Positions 7,429-15,865 are shown, numbered from the stretch's first letter. The stretch: DNA of 64,000 bases from QUBU01 sp014337915 (GCA_030263395.1 SZOW01000016.1:1-64000); one strand, 5' to 3'. Made by a program: numbers and translations. The notes: generated from the letters alone by a model not told the origin.

Positions 7429-8623
7429 CCGTCTGGCCGGTGAAGTCCTCCCACCGGCGCACGATCACATCCACGTACTTCGGATCGAGTTCGATCAGCC
7501 GCGCGACGCGACCTGACTTTTCGGCCGCAATCAACGTTGTGCCAGATCCACCGAACGGATCAAGTACCACGTTACCCGGGCGGCTCGAATTGCGGATCGC
7601 CCGCTCGACCAGCTCCACCGGCTTCATTGTCGGATGCAGATCGTTCTTCTGCGGCTTCTTGATCGCCCACACATCGCCCTGATCGCGGTCACCACACCAG
7701 TGGCGTTGCGCACCCTCGGGCCATCCGTACAGGATCGGCTCGTACTGGCGCTGGTAGTCGGCACGGCCCAGCGTGAAGGTGTTCTTGGCCCAGATGATGA
7801 ACGTCGACCACTTGCCACCGGCGGCGCGAAAGGCGGCCTGCAGCACATCCAGCTCGCTGGATGACATCGCCACATAGATGCCGCCCCGGCAGTTCGCCAC
7901 GGTGGGCGTCAATGCTGCCAACAGGAAGTCGTAGAAGCCATCGCCCAGGTTGTCGTTGAGGATCGCGCGGTCCTTGCCGCGCATCTTGTCCTTGGCGCTG
8001 TTGGCATAGTTCACGTTGTACGGCGGGTCGGTGAAGACCATGTCTGCCATGTCGCCTTGCATCAGCCGGGCATAGCTCTCTGCCACGGTCGAGTCACCGC
8101 ACAGCAGTCGGTGCTGGCCCATGATCCAGACATCGCCCGGGCGCGATATTGGAATTTCGCCAACCTCCGGTACCGCGTCCTCATCGGTCTGACCCTCGTT
8201 GTCCGGCTCTTCGCCCGCGATAAGTTCGGCCAGCGCGTCGGTGTCGAAGCCGGTGATGTCCAGATCGAAACCTTCCAGCTGCAAAGCCTCAAGTTCGATC
8301 CGCAACATCGCGTCATCCCAGCCAGCGTTCTCCGCGATGCGGTTGTCTGCGATGACCAAGGCGCGGCGCTGGGTCGGGCTCAGGTGATCCAGTACGACCA
8401 CGGGCACGATTTCCAGCCCGAGTTTCTGCGCAGCGGCCAAGCGGCCATGCCCAGCGACGATGATGCCGTCACTGCCTGCAAGGATCGGATTGGTGAAGCC
8501 AAACTCGGCAATCGATGCGGCGATCTGCGCCACCTGATCATCCGAGTGCGTCCGCGCATTGCGGGCATAGGGCAGCAGTTTGGCTGTCGGCCACTGCTCG
8601 ATCTTGTCGGCCAGCCAGTTCAT
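7388..8623 (-). CDS. ParB-domain / DNA methyltransferase fusion (DPPY type)
   Basis: A 411-residue two-domain protein. Residues about 10-100 are a ParB/Srx-like domain (LLPYARNARTHSDDQVAQIA, with G-H-G-R-L-A-A). Residues about 160-400 are an adenine-N6/cytosine-N4 methyltransferase with the DPPY catalytic motif (MVFTDPPYNVNYANS) and the SAM-binding DPFGGSG motif near the C terminus. It probably methylates phage DNA to evade host restriction. Its start overlaps the stop of the homologous upstream gene (ATGA). Target sequence unknown. Confidence 0.92.
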   Translation of the reverse strand: MNWLADKIEQWPTAKLLPYARNARTHSDDQVAQIAASIAEFGFTNPILAGSDGIIVAGHGRLAAAQKLGLEIVPVVVLDHLSPTQRRALVIADNRIAENAGWDDAMLRIELEALQLEGFDLDITGFDTDALAELIAGEEPDNEGQTDEDAVPEVGEIPISRPGDVWIMGQHRLLCGDSTVAESYARLMQGDMADMVFTDPPYNVNYANSAKDKMRGKDRAILNDNLGDGFYDFLLAALTPTVANCRGGIYVAMSSSELDVLQAAFRAAGGKWSTFIIWAKNTFTLGRADYQRQYEPILYGWPEGAQRHWCGDRDQGDVWAIKKPQKNDLHPTMKPVELVERAIRNSSRPGNVVLDPFGGSGTTLIAAEKSGRVARLIELDPKYVDVIVRRWEDFTGQTAIREAADQELCAS

Positions 8624-10032
8624 GCCGCCACCTCCATTTCGCGTTCAGTGGCGATCTCGTCGAATGATTGGCCGGTGGCGATCAGCGTGACCGGCACGCC
8701 GGGGTGGTTTTGCTGAAAGCGCTTGATGGCCACGTCCACGTACTCCGGCGCAATCTCGACGCTGCGACAAATGCGGCCAGTGCGCTGCGCGGCCAGCATC
8801 GTCGTGCCACTGCCGCCGAACGGCTCGAACACGATGTCTCCGGCGTCTGTGTAGGACTCGATGGCGAACTCCGGCAACGCCACCGGGAAGACGGCGGGGT
8901 GATCAATGTCCTGACCGATCTTGCCCTTGTGGCGCATCACACGAATCACTGAGTCGGGGATTCGGGTGTCCTGCGTCGGCTGACCCTTGTGCGTCCAGCC
9001 GCCGACCTCGCCATCCTTACCGCGCATCGCCGTGGACGACCCGTCAGCGCGCAGGTGCGATTCCTGGCCTGCGTGCTTGCAAGGAACAATCTTGTTGGGT
9101 TTGCGGGTGCTGCGATTGAAGTGGAAAACAAACTCGAAGCTGGGAGCCAATCGGCCCTGCCAGTCGCCGGGCATGCCTGGCCCCTGATCCCAGACGTACC
9201 ACGCGAAGCGCCGCCACCCTTGCTGACGCATCCAGGACAGCCAGCCGTCCCAATAGGGGATGACTTCGTTGTCGCGGTGGATCAGCCCAAGATTGACCAG
9301 CACCTGTCCGTCGCCCGCCATCGGCAGATGTGCGAACACACCGCGCATCAGGACATCCCAATCGGCAATGCCGCCGGAGGTGTAGTCGCGCTGGTTGCCA
9401 TACGGCGGCGAGGTGAAGCAAAGCTGCGCGGTGTCACCCTGCATCAGCGTGGCGACCACGGCTGGGTCGGTGGCGTCGCCACAGATCAACCGGTGCGAGC
9501 CGATGGCCCAGACATCGCCCTCGCGCGACACCGCCACCACTGGTTTGTCAGGTACGTCATCAGTCGTATCGGGTTCGTCTGCATCTGCATCATCTTGCGC
9601 CGCAGGTTCTGCTTCGGTGGGCGTGGCATCTGCCAGCAGCGCATCGATCTCGATGTTCTCGAAGCCGGTCAGCGCCAGTTCGAAACCCGCTTCGGAAAGC
9701 TCCGCCAGTTCGAGCGCCAACACCTCCTCATCCCAGCCAGCGTCAAGCGCCAGCCGGTTGTCGGCGATGACCAAGGCGCGCTTTTGCGCGGTGGTGAGAT
9801 GGGCCAGTTCGATCACCGGCACCTGATCCAGCCCCAGCTTGCGTGCAGCAGCCAAACGACCGTGGCCCGCGATGATGCCGTTGTCGCCATCAACCAGAAC
9901 CGGGTTCGTCCAGCCATATTCGACGATGCTGGCGGCGATCTTGGTGATCTGCGCATCGGAATGTGTGCGCGGATTGCGGGCGTAGGGAATCAGCGCCTCG
10001 ACCTTGCGGTACTCGACGTTGAGCGTATTCAA
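8620..10032 (-). CDS. ParB-domain / DNA methyltransferase fusion (SPPY type)
   Basis: About 470 residues, the same architecture as its neighbour: ParB-like N terminus (LIPYARNPRTHSDAQITKIA, GHGRLAAA), acidic linker, then a methyltransferase whose catalytic motif is SPPY (CFTSPPYGNQRDY) instead of DPPY, and a FGGSG SAM motif. SPPY is more often seen in N4-cytosine enzymes, so the pair may modify different bases. I chose the TTG at 10032, which has AGGA 8 bases upstream. The frame stays open to 10182, but that would translate through the hairpin and repeats. It is a tandem paralogue of the next gene. Confidence 0.88.
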   Translation of the reverse strand: MNTLNVEYRKVEALIPYARNPRTHSDAQITKIAASIVEYGWTNPVLVDGDNGIIAGHGRLAAARKLGLDQVPVIELAHLTTAQKRALVIADNRLALDAGWDEEVLALELAELSEAGFELALTGFENIEIDALLADATPTEAEPAAQDDADADEPDTTDDVPDKPVVAVSREGDVWAIGSHRLICGDATDPAVVATLMQGDTAQLCFTSPPYGNQRDYTSGGIADWDVLMRGVFAHLPMAGDGQVLVNLGLIHRDNEVIPYWDGWLSWMRQQGWRRFAWYVWDQGPGMPGDWQGRLAPSFEFVFHFNRSTRKPNKIVPCKHAGQESHLRADGSSTAMRGKDGEVGGWTHKGQPTQDTRIPDSVIRVMRHKGKIGQDIDHPAVFPVALPEFAIESYTDAGDIVFEPFGGSGTTMLAAQRTGRICRSVEIAPEYVDVAIKRFQQNHPGVPVTLIATGQSFDEIATEREMEVAA

Positions 10033-10043
10033 AGAGGGTGTCC

Positions 10044-10085
10044 TGAAAAAAGAAAACCCGCCGACGACAACCGTGGGCGGGTTTT
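10044..10085 (-). terminator. Hairpin with U-tract just before the methyltransferase start
   Basis: Arms AAAACCCGCC (10053-10062) and GGCGGGTTTT (10076-10085) form a perfect 10-bp stem with a 13-base loop. On the minus strand it is followed by a TTTTCTTTTTT run. It fits a strong intrinsic terminator for the replication operon. Because the methyltransferase ribosome site starts only a few bases after the T-run, it could also be an attenuator for those genes. Confidence 0.8.
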
Positions 10086-10093
10086 GGGGTTGG

Positions 10094-10142
10094 TGCGAAC
10101 TGACGGGGTGCGAACTGCGAACCGTGCGAACCTTGGTTCGCA
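10094..10142. repeat. Cluster of five TGCGAAC repeats
   Basis: TGCGAAC occurs at 10094, 10109, 10116 and 10125 in direct orientation, and inverted (GTTCGCA) at 10136-10142. That is five copies in 49 bases, between two hairpins and upstream of the methyltransferase genes. It looks like an operator or iteron array. Related GGCGAACC octamers occur at 18586-18638. Confidence 0.65.
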
Positions 10143-10144
10143 CC

Positions 10145-10178
10145 CTGACGCTAAAAAAGCGCCGCGCTCGCGCCCCCC
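10145..10178 (-). terminator. Possible second GC-rich terminator
   Basis: On the minus strand a GGCGCGAGCGCGGCGC stretch, able to fold on itself, is followed directly by TTTTTT. It could end transcription from the DUF6362 gene. The fold is less clean than the hairpin at 10044-10085. The rest of 10086-10318 holds the TGCGAAC repeats and no convincing gene. Confidence 0.4.
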
Positions 10179-10318
10179 GCATTGGTTTTTGGCCAGGAAG
10201 GACCCGTTGATTTCTGGGCTGCTTCCTCTGCCGTCACCTCTGTCCAGACGATAGATGAATACTACGCAAGATCAGGTCGTTTTGTTGCAGGGGCAAAAAC
10301 CGCTGATTGCCGCGAACC

Positions 10319-10705
10319 CTACGCGATCACCACACCATTGAGTTGATCTGCGACCGTCTGCAATGCCCGCTGCCAATGCCGCCATGCCGTCGTGCGGTCG
10401 CAGGCAAAGCGGTTCGTGATGTCCCGCCAGCCATAGCGCTTCGCGCGCATCCATACGAGATGACGTTGCTCAACTGTGAGCCACTGCACCCAGCGCATGA
10501 CCTCCAGCATTCGCTCAATCGCGTCTGGACTCGGCGGAAAGGATCGGTACACCCTCTCGTCCGCTGCAAAGGTCTCCCATTCGCTCCGGACAATGGCGGG
10601 CCAGCAGTTGAAGTATCCCTGTACTCGAACAGGAGGCAACCGTCGACTGGTGCTTGCGGCCTCTTCAAACCGAGCAGCAACGTCATCGATAGTCCACTTA
10701 GTCAT
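10319..10705 (-). CDS. DUF6362-like phage protein
   Basis: A 128-residue protein, MTKWTIDDVAARFEEAASTS, followed by R-R-L-P-P-V-R-V-Q-G-Y-F-N-C-W-P, which I recognise as the DUF6362 signature. The C-terminal half (DITNRFACDRTTAWRHWQRA) looks like a helix-turn-helix, so DNA binding is plausible. ATG 10705 is chosen over the longer frame to 10834 because the conserved block begins right after it. It overlaps the upstream gene by 8 bases and is the last gene of the minus-strand replication operon before the terminator. Confidence 0.78.
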   Translation of the reverse strand: MTKWTIDDVAARFEEAASTSRRLPPVRVQGYFNCWPAIVRSEWETFAADERVYRSFPPSPDAIERMLEVMRWVQWLTVEQRHLVWMRAKRYGWRDITNRFACDRTTAWRHWQRALQTVADQLNGVVIA

Positions 10706-10901
10706 TGCGTCGCCCTCCGTAGAGTCGGTCACCGATGCGTCGCACGATCTCGCGCTCGATGAAGTCCAGACGTTCGTCGGACGCGTTGACCACCAGGATG
10801 TGTTGGTCACGCCAGCCACGTTCCTTGATCGCATCCAGATCCGTGGCCTGAGGCTGCAGACGACCCAGGGGGCAGCGGTATTGGGGTGTCGGCACCTTCA
10901 T
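10698..10901 (-). CDS. Small phage protein of unknown function
   Basis: A 67-residue protein starting MKVPTPQYRCPLGRLQPQAT. The middle (AIKERGWRDQHILVVNASDE) and the basic C terminus (RRIGDRLYGGRRND) suggest a small nucleic-acid-associated protein, but no family is recognised. GGAGG precedes ATG 10901, 1 base after the RuvC-like stop. It overlaps the DUF6362 gene at its end. Confidence 0.65.
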   Translation of the reverse strand: MKVPTPQYRCPLGRLQPQATDLDAIKERGWRDQHILVVNASDERLDFIEREIVRRIGDRLYGGRRND

Positions 10902-10902
10902 G

Positions 10903-11367
10903 TCACACCTCCTGCGTCTCGACAGCCCAGTGCAGCAAGGCCAGGGCGTCGGCTTCGTTGTCGTCGACTGGGGTGTGACCACGCAGGCGGACGGACGCGA
11001 TCATGTCGTCCTTGCCCGCATTGCCCTTGCCGGTCGCGTGCTTCTTGATCGTGCCGACTGGAACACCCTGGTAAGGGATGTTGTGATGCTCACACCACGC
11101 GGTCAGGTGTCCCATGAAGCCACCGTAGGCGTGCGCCGCATCAACGCCAGCGTGCCGTCGAACCTCCTCGAAGAACACCGCGTTGATGTGATTGCTGGCC
11201 GAGAGCAATTCGTTGAGCCAGCGCTTGAAACGGAGGAAACGCATGCCGCCCCCTTCAAATCGCTGCGGCTTGAAGTGCTCCGTGCCGCTGGTGATAGTGC
11301 CGTCCAGGTGCTGCAAAGCCCACCCGGTGTGTGTGCCCAGATCAAGGGCCAAGATTGTCGTGTTCAT
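10903..11367 (-). CDS. RuvC-like Holliday-junction resolvase / RNase H-fold nuclease
   Basis: A 154-residue protein starting MNTTILALDLGTHTGWALQH. The first acidic residue lies in ALDLGTHTGWA, a second glutamate in AVFFEEVRRH, and the C-terminal acidic pair in TPVDDNEADALALLHW. This is the RuvC/RNase H-fold layout. It should cut branched replication or recombination intermediates before packaging. ATG 11367 is preferred to the earlier start at 11457, which would run through the inverted repeat. Neighbours are the primase-helicase and the PD-(D/E)XK nuclease. Confidence 0.82.
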   Translation of the reverse strand: MNTTILALDLGTHTGWALQHLDGTITSGTEHFKPQRFEGGGMRFLRFKRWLNELLSASNHINAVFFEEVRRHAGVDAAHAYGGFMGHLTAWCEHHNIPYQGVPVGTIKKHATGKGNAGKDDMIASVRLRGHTPVDDNEADALALLHWAVETQEV

Positions 11368-11388
11368 CGTCTTTACTCCGTGTTGGGT

Positions 11389-11488
11389 GGGCGAGTGACG
11401 GATGCGACGGGTTCTTTGGAAAACAGCCCTTACGTGCGCGCACGCGTAGCGCGTCAATCAGGAAACCCGTCAAATCCGTCACTCGCCC
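11389..11488. repeat. 100-bp element with 25-bp inverted repeats
   Basis: The left arm (11389-11413, starting GGGCGAGTGACGGAT) and right arm (11464-11488) match as an inverted repeat at 23 of 25 positions. They enclose 50 bases rich in GCGC steps (ACGTGCGCGCACGCGTAGCG). It fills the gap between the primase stop (11496) and the RuvC-like gene start (11367). It could be a long RNA hairpin in the operon or a replication-origin structure. Confidence 0.75.
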
Positions 11489-11495
11489 GGATTGC

Positions 11496-13787
11496 TCAGT
11501 CATCTCGGTAGGGGTAGCCATGGCTGTACGGCTTGGGCCTGATGGCTATGCCCGTGATCCCACGTGCGCCCCCGGTCAGCCGACACTTCTCGAACTTGCG
11601 GGCCGCCATCAGTTCGGAGAAGCGCTTGACCGAGCCCACGTACTCACCCGCGCGCTCGGCCCATTCACGCCAGTCGGCGAACAATTCGGAAACGCCTTCG
11701 CGGTGGGTCTTGGCCAGCAGGCAACGCTCTTCGATCCACTGCCCGAGCGCGTCCTCGGCCTCGAAATACTCCTCAGTCGCCGACACCACACTGGCGGGTG
11801 GCTTCAGTCCGTGGCGTTGCCAAAGGCTGCAGCCCTCGACCGCCCACGCCAGAATGCCGTCCCGTTCCTTGAGCAGCTTTTCCGTCAGCCTGCCGTCACG
11901 CCGTTCGGGCGGGATCGTCACCGTGAACGGGATCAGGTGCAGTCGCCGCTTCATCGCCTCATCCACGTTGCGGATCGATGGCTTGTGGTTGCCTGCGATC
12001 ACCAACTTGAACTGCGGTACGTACTCGAAGAAGTCCTGGCGCATGAAACGCGCAGACACCTTGTCGCCACCGGTGATGGCCTTGACCTTGGATTCGTTCC
12101 AACGCCGACCCTGTTCGGTTTCGATGGATGACACAAAGCGTGCGCCGCGCAGGCCCGCCAGATCGGTCGGATGCCGGTCGGTGCGCGCCTCCATGAACGT
12201 GTCCATCGGCGCGTTGGCCGCGTAGTCGCCCAAGATGGTGGTCAAGACGTTGACGAACACCGACTTGCCGTTCGCGCCGGTCCCGTACAGGAAGAACAGC
12301 GCGTGCTCGCTGGTCACGCCTGTCAGGCAGTAGCCGACCATCAGTTGCAGATAGGCAATCAGTTCGGCGTCGCCGCCTGTGACATCGGCCAGGAATGCGC
12401 GCCACGTCGGACTGTCGCCCTGCGGTGTGGCCGTGGTCACCTTGGTCATCCGGTCATCGCGCCGGTGCGGTCGCATGCGGCCCGTGCGCAGATCAACCAC
12501 ACCGCCTGGTGTGTTGAGCGCCCAGACGTCGGCATCCCACTCCTCGGCGGTGGACGCGTGCTTGGGATCGGAGCGTGCGATTTTCTCGACGGACGAGATC
12601 GTGGCGGAGCTGGCCAGCTTGCCTGTGAGCCGAGGGCTGTCCGCCTTGAGTGACGCCATCCGGCAGATACCGCGCGCCAGATGAGACACATAGAGCACCT
12701 GATCCGGATTCCAGCGCACGCCGGTCCAGACCAGCCATTTGCCCCAAAGCGCGCAGTAGCGCCAGTCCTCGCCATAGCGGCGTGTGAAGGCCGAGGACAA
12801 GCCGTCCTCCGTAGTCCAGTCGACACCGGTCAGCAGATCCGGTGGTGGCGTCTCCTCGACCGACCGCATCACCGGCATCCGCTCGCCGACGGCGAGGAAG
12901 CCCCTCACATCGAAGCCGTCCGGAATGGCGTCAGCCGCATCCCATCCTTCCGGCTTGTCATCGGGTGGCACCAGGATGGCGACCGTGGTCGCACCCGCGT
13001 TCAGGATTGCTTGCGATGCACGGTCAGCGTAATCCCAGCCTGGCGCGTCCCGGTCAGGCCAGATCAGCACGGATTTGCCCGCCAGCGGCGACCAGTCGGT
13101 CTTATCGACGGGAGCGTTTGCGCCATGCATGGCCGTGGTTGCCACCACGCCGATGGCGATCAGGGCCTGCGCACACTTCTCGCCCTCGACCAGCACAACG
13201 TGACCAGCGGCCGCCAGCCCCGGCTGGTTGTACAGCGGGCGCGGATCGGGCGGAGTCATCTTGCGCCGCTTGGCATCCCACGGCCGGAACTCCTTCTTGC
13301 GCCCGGGTGGGTCGTAGCGGTACACGACCGCAATCAGTTTGCCGGTGGCATCGAAGTAGTCCCACTTGGCCGTGGCCGGGCCGAGATCATCAACCGGAGC
13401 TTCCTTCTTGGCGCGGCGTACCGGCACTGATCGCGAACGACCGAGCAGATCAGCTGCCTCGTCGAGCACCCGGGGAAAGTCGGTGTGGACGTTGGCCCCG
13501 AGGTAGGCGGCGATCAAGGCAAAGATGTCACCGCCATCGCCCGTGGCACGATCCGTCCAGAGACCAGCCTTGTCGCCTTCGAGTACCACCTCAAGGCTGT
13601 CGCCCGGGCTGCCCAGGATGTCCCCGATCAGAAACTTGCCACGACGCTTCTTTCCTGCCGGAAACATCGTGGTCAGGACTGATTCCATCCGTGCGATCAG
13701 TTCAGTGCGAATCTCGTCCCGCTCGCTGTCATTGACGTTGCGCCGGCCCGTTTCTCCCGGTGGTGATGTGTCATTGAAATCAAGCAT
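11496..13787 (-). CDS. Phage primase-helicase, P4/D5 type
   Basis: A 763-residue replication protein. The N-terminal half has a Toprim-like core (VVLVEGEKCAQALIAIG and SVLIWPDRDAPGWDYA) for primer synthesis. The C-terminal half is an SF3 helicase with Walker A in FFLYGTGANGKSVFVNV and a Walker B-like region (GLRGARFVSSIETEQGRRW). A D5-type C-terminal domain follows. It should load at the origin and unwind and prime phage DNA. I chose ATG 13787, 9 bases after GAGG; a GTG at 13796 is possible. It overlaps the excisionase-like gene by 8 bases. Confidence 0.93.
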   Translation of the reverse strand: MLDFNDTSPPGETGRRNVNDSERDEIRTELIARMESVLTTMFPAGKKRRGKFLIGDILGSPGDSLEVVLEGDKAGLWTDRATGDGGDIFALIAAYLGANVHTDFPRVLDEAADLLGRSRSVPVRRAKKEAPVDDLGPATAKWDYFDATGKLIAVVYRYDPPGRKKEFRPWDAKRRKMTPPDPRPLYNQPGLAAAGHVVLVEGEKCAQALIAIGVVATTAMHGANAPVDKTDWSPLAGKSVLIWPDRDAPGWDYADRASQAILNAGATTVAILVPPDDKPEGWDAADAIPDGFDVRGFLAVGERMPVMRSVEETPPPDLLTGVDWTTEDGLSSAFTRRYGEDWRYCALWGKWLVWTGVRWNPDQVLYVSHLARGICRMASLKADSPRLTGKLASSATISSVEKIARSDPKHASTAEEWDADVWALNTPGGVVDLRTGRMRPHRRDDRMTKVTTATPQGDSPTWRAFLADVTGGDAELIAYLQLMVGYCLTGVTSEHALFFLYGTGANGKSVFVNVLTTILGDYAANAPMDTFMEARTDRHPTDLAGLRGARFVSSIETEQGRRWNESKVKAITGGDKVSARFMRQDFFEYVPQFKLVIAGNHKPSIRNVDEAMKRRLHLIPFTVTIPPERRDGRLTEKLLKERDGILAWAVEGCSLWQRHGLKPPASVVSATEEYFEAEDALGQWIEERCLLAKTHREGVSELFADWREWAERAGEYVGSVKRFSELMAARKFEKCRLTGGARGITGIAIRPKPYSHGYPYRDD

Positions 13788-14007
13788 CGGCACCACCCTC
13801 GTGTGACGTCTGCTGCGCAGCGATCCAGGCTTCCAGCTCGTTGGGTTTGAAGCGAACCAGTTTGCCGACGCGGTAATGCGGAATACGACGCTCCTGTCGC
13901 TCCTTGGCTTGAGAGAGCCAATACGACGGCAGATTGAACATCAGTGCAGCCTGGCGCACGTCGATCAGCTGCTCGCCCAGTACGTGATTCAAATTCGAGG
14001 TATTCAT
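13780..14007 (-). CDS. Excisionase/AlpA-like helix-turn-helix protein
   Basis: A 75-residue protein, MNTSNLNHVLGEQLIDVRQA, with a MerR-like winged helix-turn-helix (ALMFNLPSYWLSQAKERQER) followed by RIPHYRVGKLVRFKPNELEAW. This layout is typical of excisionases and AlpA-type regulators. It could direct the recombinase toward excision or regulate the operon. It overlaps the nuclease gene upstream (ATGA) and the primase downstream. Confidence 0.8.
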   Translation of the reverse strand: MNTSNLNHVLGEQLIDVRQAALMFNLPSYWLSQAKERQERRIPHYRVGKLVRFKPNELEAWIAAQQTSHEGGADA

Positions 14008-14741
14008 GCTTGTGTCCTCCAGCAGCGGTCTTGCCACGCGCACATCCGGCATTCAAAGTGGGTCGAGTCATGGAAGGCGCGCGGCAGGAGCTCTCCCGCC
14101 TCGGTCGCCGTGATGACCTTGACCGCCCGATCCGACATGCGTTGGGCCAGTGCTGCGTCAAAGGGCACGAGCTCGGTGTAGATCTCCATCGTGTCGGCGT
14201 TGAGTGCCGTGAAGATCGCCGGGTGCTCGTGCAGTTCGAGATAGGCTTGGTAGATCGCCACTTGCGCGGCGTAGACGGGCTTGGAGAGAGTCAGGCCCTT
14301 CTTGTCCAGATCGCTCCAGGACTTGTTGCCGAGACACTTACATTCCCAGAGCGCGGGATAGGCGAAGCCCTCGGGGCCGCCGACGATGACGCCGTCGATG
14401 TGGCCCTGCAGGCGGCCATCGGCCACCGAGAAACCGAACTGCTCGCCGTCGGCCTTGCGGGTGCGCAGGTCAAAGCCCGCGTCCCGGAGCCACGTGACCA
14501 TGCAGTCCTCCATGACGTGACCGCGTTCGAAGATCCGCAGCATTCGGCCCGGGGTGTCACGCCCGTGGTCGATGGGTGCCTTGGCGTACTCGAACTGCAG
14601 CGCTCGCTCGCAGGCCACGCCGAGACGTGAGGCCCCGAGGTACTGGCGCTCGGACTGGCGGGCGCGAGCCTGTTGCAGGCCCGTGTCCACCAGGGTGGTG
14701 ACCTGACCCGAGATGCTCGATGAGGAGTTGAAGTCGATCAT
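14004..14741 (-). CDS. Cas4/RecB-like PD-(D/E)XK exonuclease
   Basis: A 245-residue nuclease. The active-site core is visible as G-H-I-D-G-V-I-V (motif II) and A-L-W-E-C-K-C-L (motif III, E-x-K). One cysteine near residue 50 (GVACERAL) and a C-terminal trio (FECRMCAWQDRCW) give the four-cysteine iron-sulfur cluster typical of Cas4/AddB-like nucleases. It probably resects DNA ends for recombination with the Sak4-like ATPase. There are no CRISPR repeats nearby, so Cas4 in the adaptation sense is not meant. It starts inside the previous stop (ATGA). Confidence 0.87.
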   Translation of the reverse strand: MIDFNSSSSISGQVTTLVDTGLQQARARQSERQYLGASRLGVACERALQFEYAKAPIDHGRDTPGRMLRIFERGHVMEDCMVTWLRDAGFDLRTRKADGEQFGFSVADGRLQGHIDGVIVGGPEGFAYPALWECKCLGNKSWSDLDKKGLTLSKPVYAAQVAIYQAYLELHEHPAIFTALNADTMEIYTELVPFDAALAQRMSDRAVKVITATEAGELLPRAFHDSTHFECRMCAWQDRCWRTQA

Positions 14742-15226
14742 GGCTTCTTCCCCTTCGGCTCTTCCCAGGGCAGGTCGTCCTCCAGATCCGCGAACGGGTT
14801 GGCCAGAGGGTCGGGCGCAGGCGTCATGCCGCGTACCGGTGGGTACTTGCTCGCCTCGTGGTGCGCGACCATTGCCTCGGTGTAGCAAGTGACGATGGCG
14901 TCGATCACTTGCAGCGCCTCGGCTTCGGAGTAGTCGCCCAGCGGCTTGGTGAATCCAATCTCGCCCGCAGCCTCGCCGAAGGCCTTGAGGCACTTCTTCA
15001 TCGCGGCCAGTTCGACATCAGATGGATCGATCATGGCGACCCCCGTACTGTCGACGCGACCTTCCTTGACCCGCAGCCAGTTGCCGTACAGCGCATGAAA
15101 CGCGTTTTGGCAGCGTTGTGAGCAGAACACCCAGTCGATGGGATAGCGCCGGGGATGGCCGACACCGTGACGGTTGTCGGTGTGGCCGAATCCCCGGGCC
15201 TGTCGTTTGCAGACCCAGCATTTCAT
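14738..15226 (-). CDS. DUF6511-like zinc-binding phage protein
   Basis: A 162-residue protein. The N-terminal C-W-V-C (residues 3-6) and C-S-Q-R-C pair about 30 residues later form a likely zinc site (MKCWVCKRQARGFGHTDNRH). The middle is helical (DVELAAMKKCLKAFGEAAGE). The tail is acidic and proline-rich (NPFADLEDDLPWEEPKGKKP). I recognise the DUF6511 type found in phage recombination operons; its function is unknown. GGGAGG precedes ATG 15226. Confidence 0.75.
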   Translation of the reverse strand: MKCWVCKRQARGFGHTDNRHGVGHPRRYPIDWVFCSQRCQNAFHALYGNWLRVKEGRVDSTGVAMIDPSDVELAAMKKCLKAFGEAAGEIGFTKPLGDYSEAEALQVIDAIVTCYTEAMVAHHEASKYPPVRGMTPAPDPLANPFADLEDDLPWEEPKGKKP

Positions 15227-15235
15227 CGGCCTCCC

Positions 15236-15865
15236 TCACTGTGCCCACGACGGCTTGCCGGTCACCGGTGCGCGTTGTGGAGCCGGTGCCTGATACGCAG
15301 GCGCAGCCGCCTGCGCCGGAGCGCCGGAATGCCCACTGCCCGGAGCCTTGGGCGGCATGCCCATCAGTTTTGCGTAGTCGGGGTGATCAGGCTCGACCGC
15401 GATCTTGACCACGTTCCGGTCTTGGCCCTTGCCATCCTTCTCAATGTCCACGCGCGCCAGAAACTCCAGGCCATCCAGTTCATGAAAACCCTGGATGCGG
15501 CGCGCGGCGGCGGCCTGCGGGCTGTTGTCCTGGGGATGAACGTTGCGGGCGCTGTTGAGCGCGGCGCGGATAAAACTGCGCCCCATCTGACCCCAGGTCG
15601 GCCCCTTCTTGGAGTGCAGGCCGATGTTGCTCCACATCTTGCGCTTGGCATGGTCGCCCGCCGTGACGACAAACTCGGCGGCGAGGTAGACAGAGCCGGT
15701 TTCGAAGGACTCGGTGGCGTAGCCGCCGCCCCAGCCTTGTTCCGGATCGTCATAACCACCGGGCTTGATGGTCATGCGCACTGGCACGACAGCCCCCTTG
15801 GGGATCAGGTCAAAGCCCGACTGTTGAGGATCGGCATCTTGGAAGTCAAAATAGTTGGAAGACAT
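15236..15865 (-). CDS. Putative phage single-stranded DNA-binding protein
   Basis: A 209-residue protein, MSSNYFDFQDADPQQSGFDL, with a beta-rich core (VVPVRMTIKPGGYDDPEQGW; VYLAAEFVVTAGDHAKRKMW) and a flexible Ala/Pro-rich tail ending in KPSWAQ. The core and position beside a Sak4-like ATPase and a Cas4-like nuclease fit a DNA-binding partner in an annealing system. The assignment is by context and texture and not by a strict motif. ATG 15865 is preferred over the longer frame. Confidence 0.6.
   Translation of the reverse strand: MSSNYFDFQDADPQQSGFDLIPKGAVVPVRMTIKPGGYDDPEQGWGGGYATESFETGSVYLAAEFVVTAGDHAKRKMWSNIGLHSKKGPTWGQMGRSFIRAALNSARNVHPQDNSPQAAAARRIQGFHELDGLEFLARVDIEKDGKGQDRNVVKIAVEPDHPDYAKLMGMPPKAPGSGHSGAPAQAAAPAYQAPAPQRAPVTGKPSWAQ

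Noticed and set aside
10033..10182. N-terminal extension of the SPPY methyltransferase to 10182
   Set aside because: It would translate through the terminator hairpin and the TGCGAAC repeats, and the added residues show no conserved pattern; the TTG at 10032 has a proper ribosome site.
14004..14741. Cas4-like nuclease as evidence of CRISPR
   Set aside because: No direct-repeat array and no other cas gene in the window; phage recombination context explains it.
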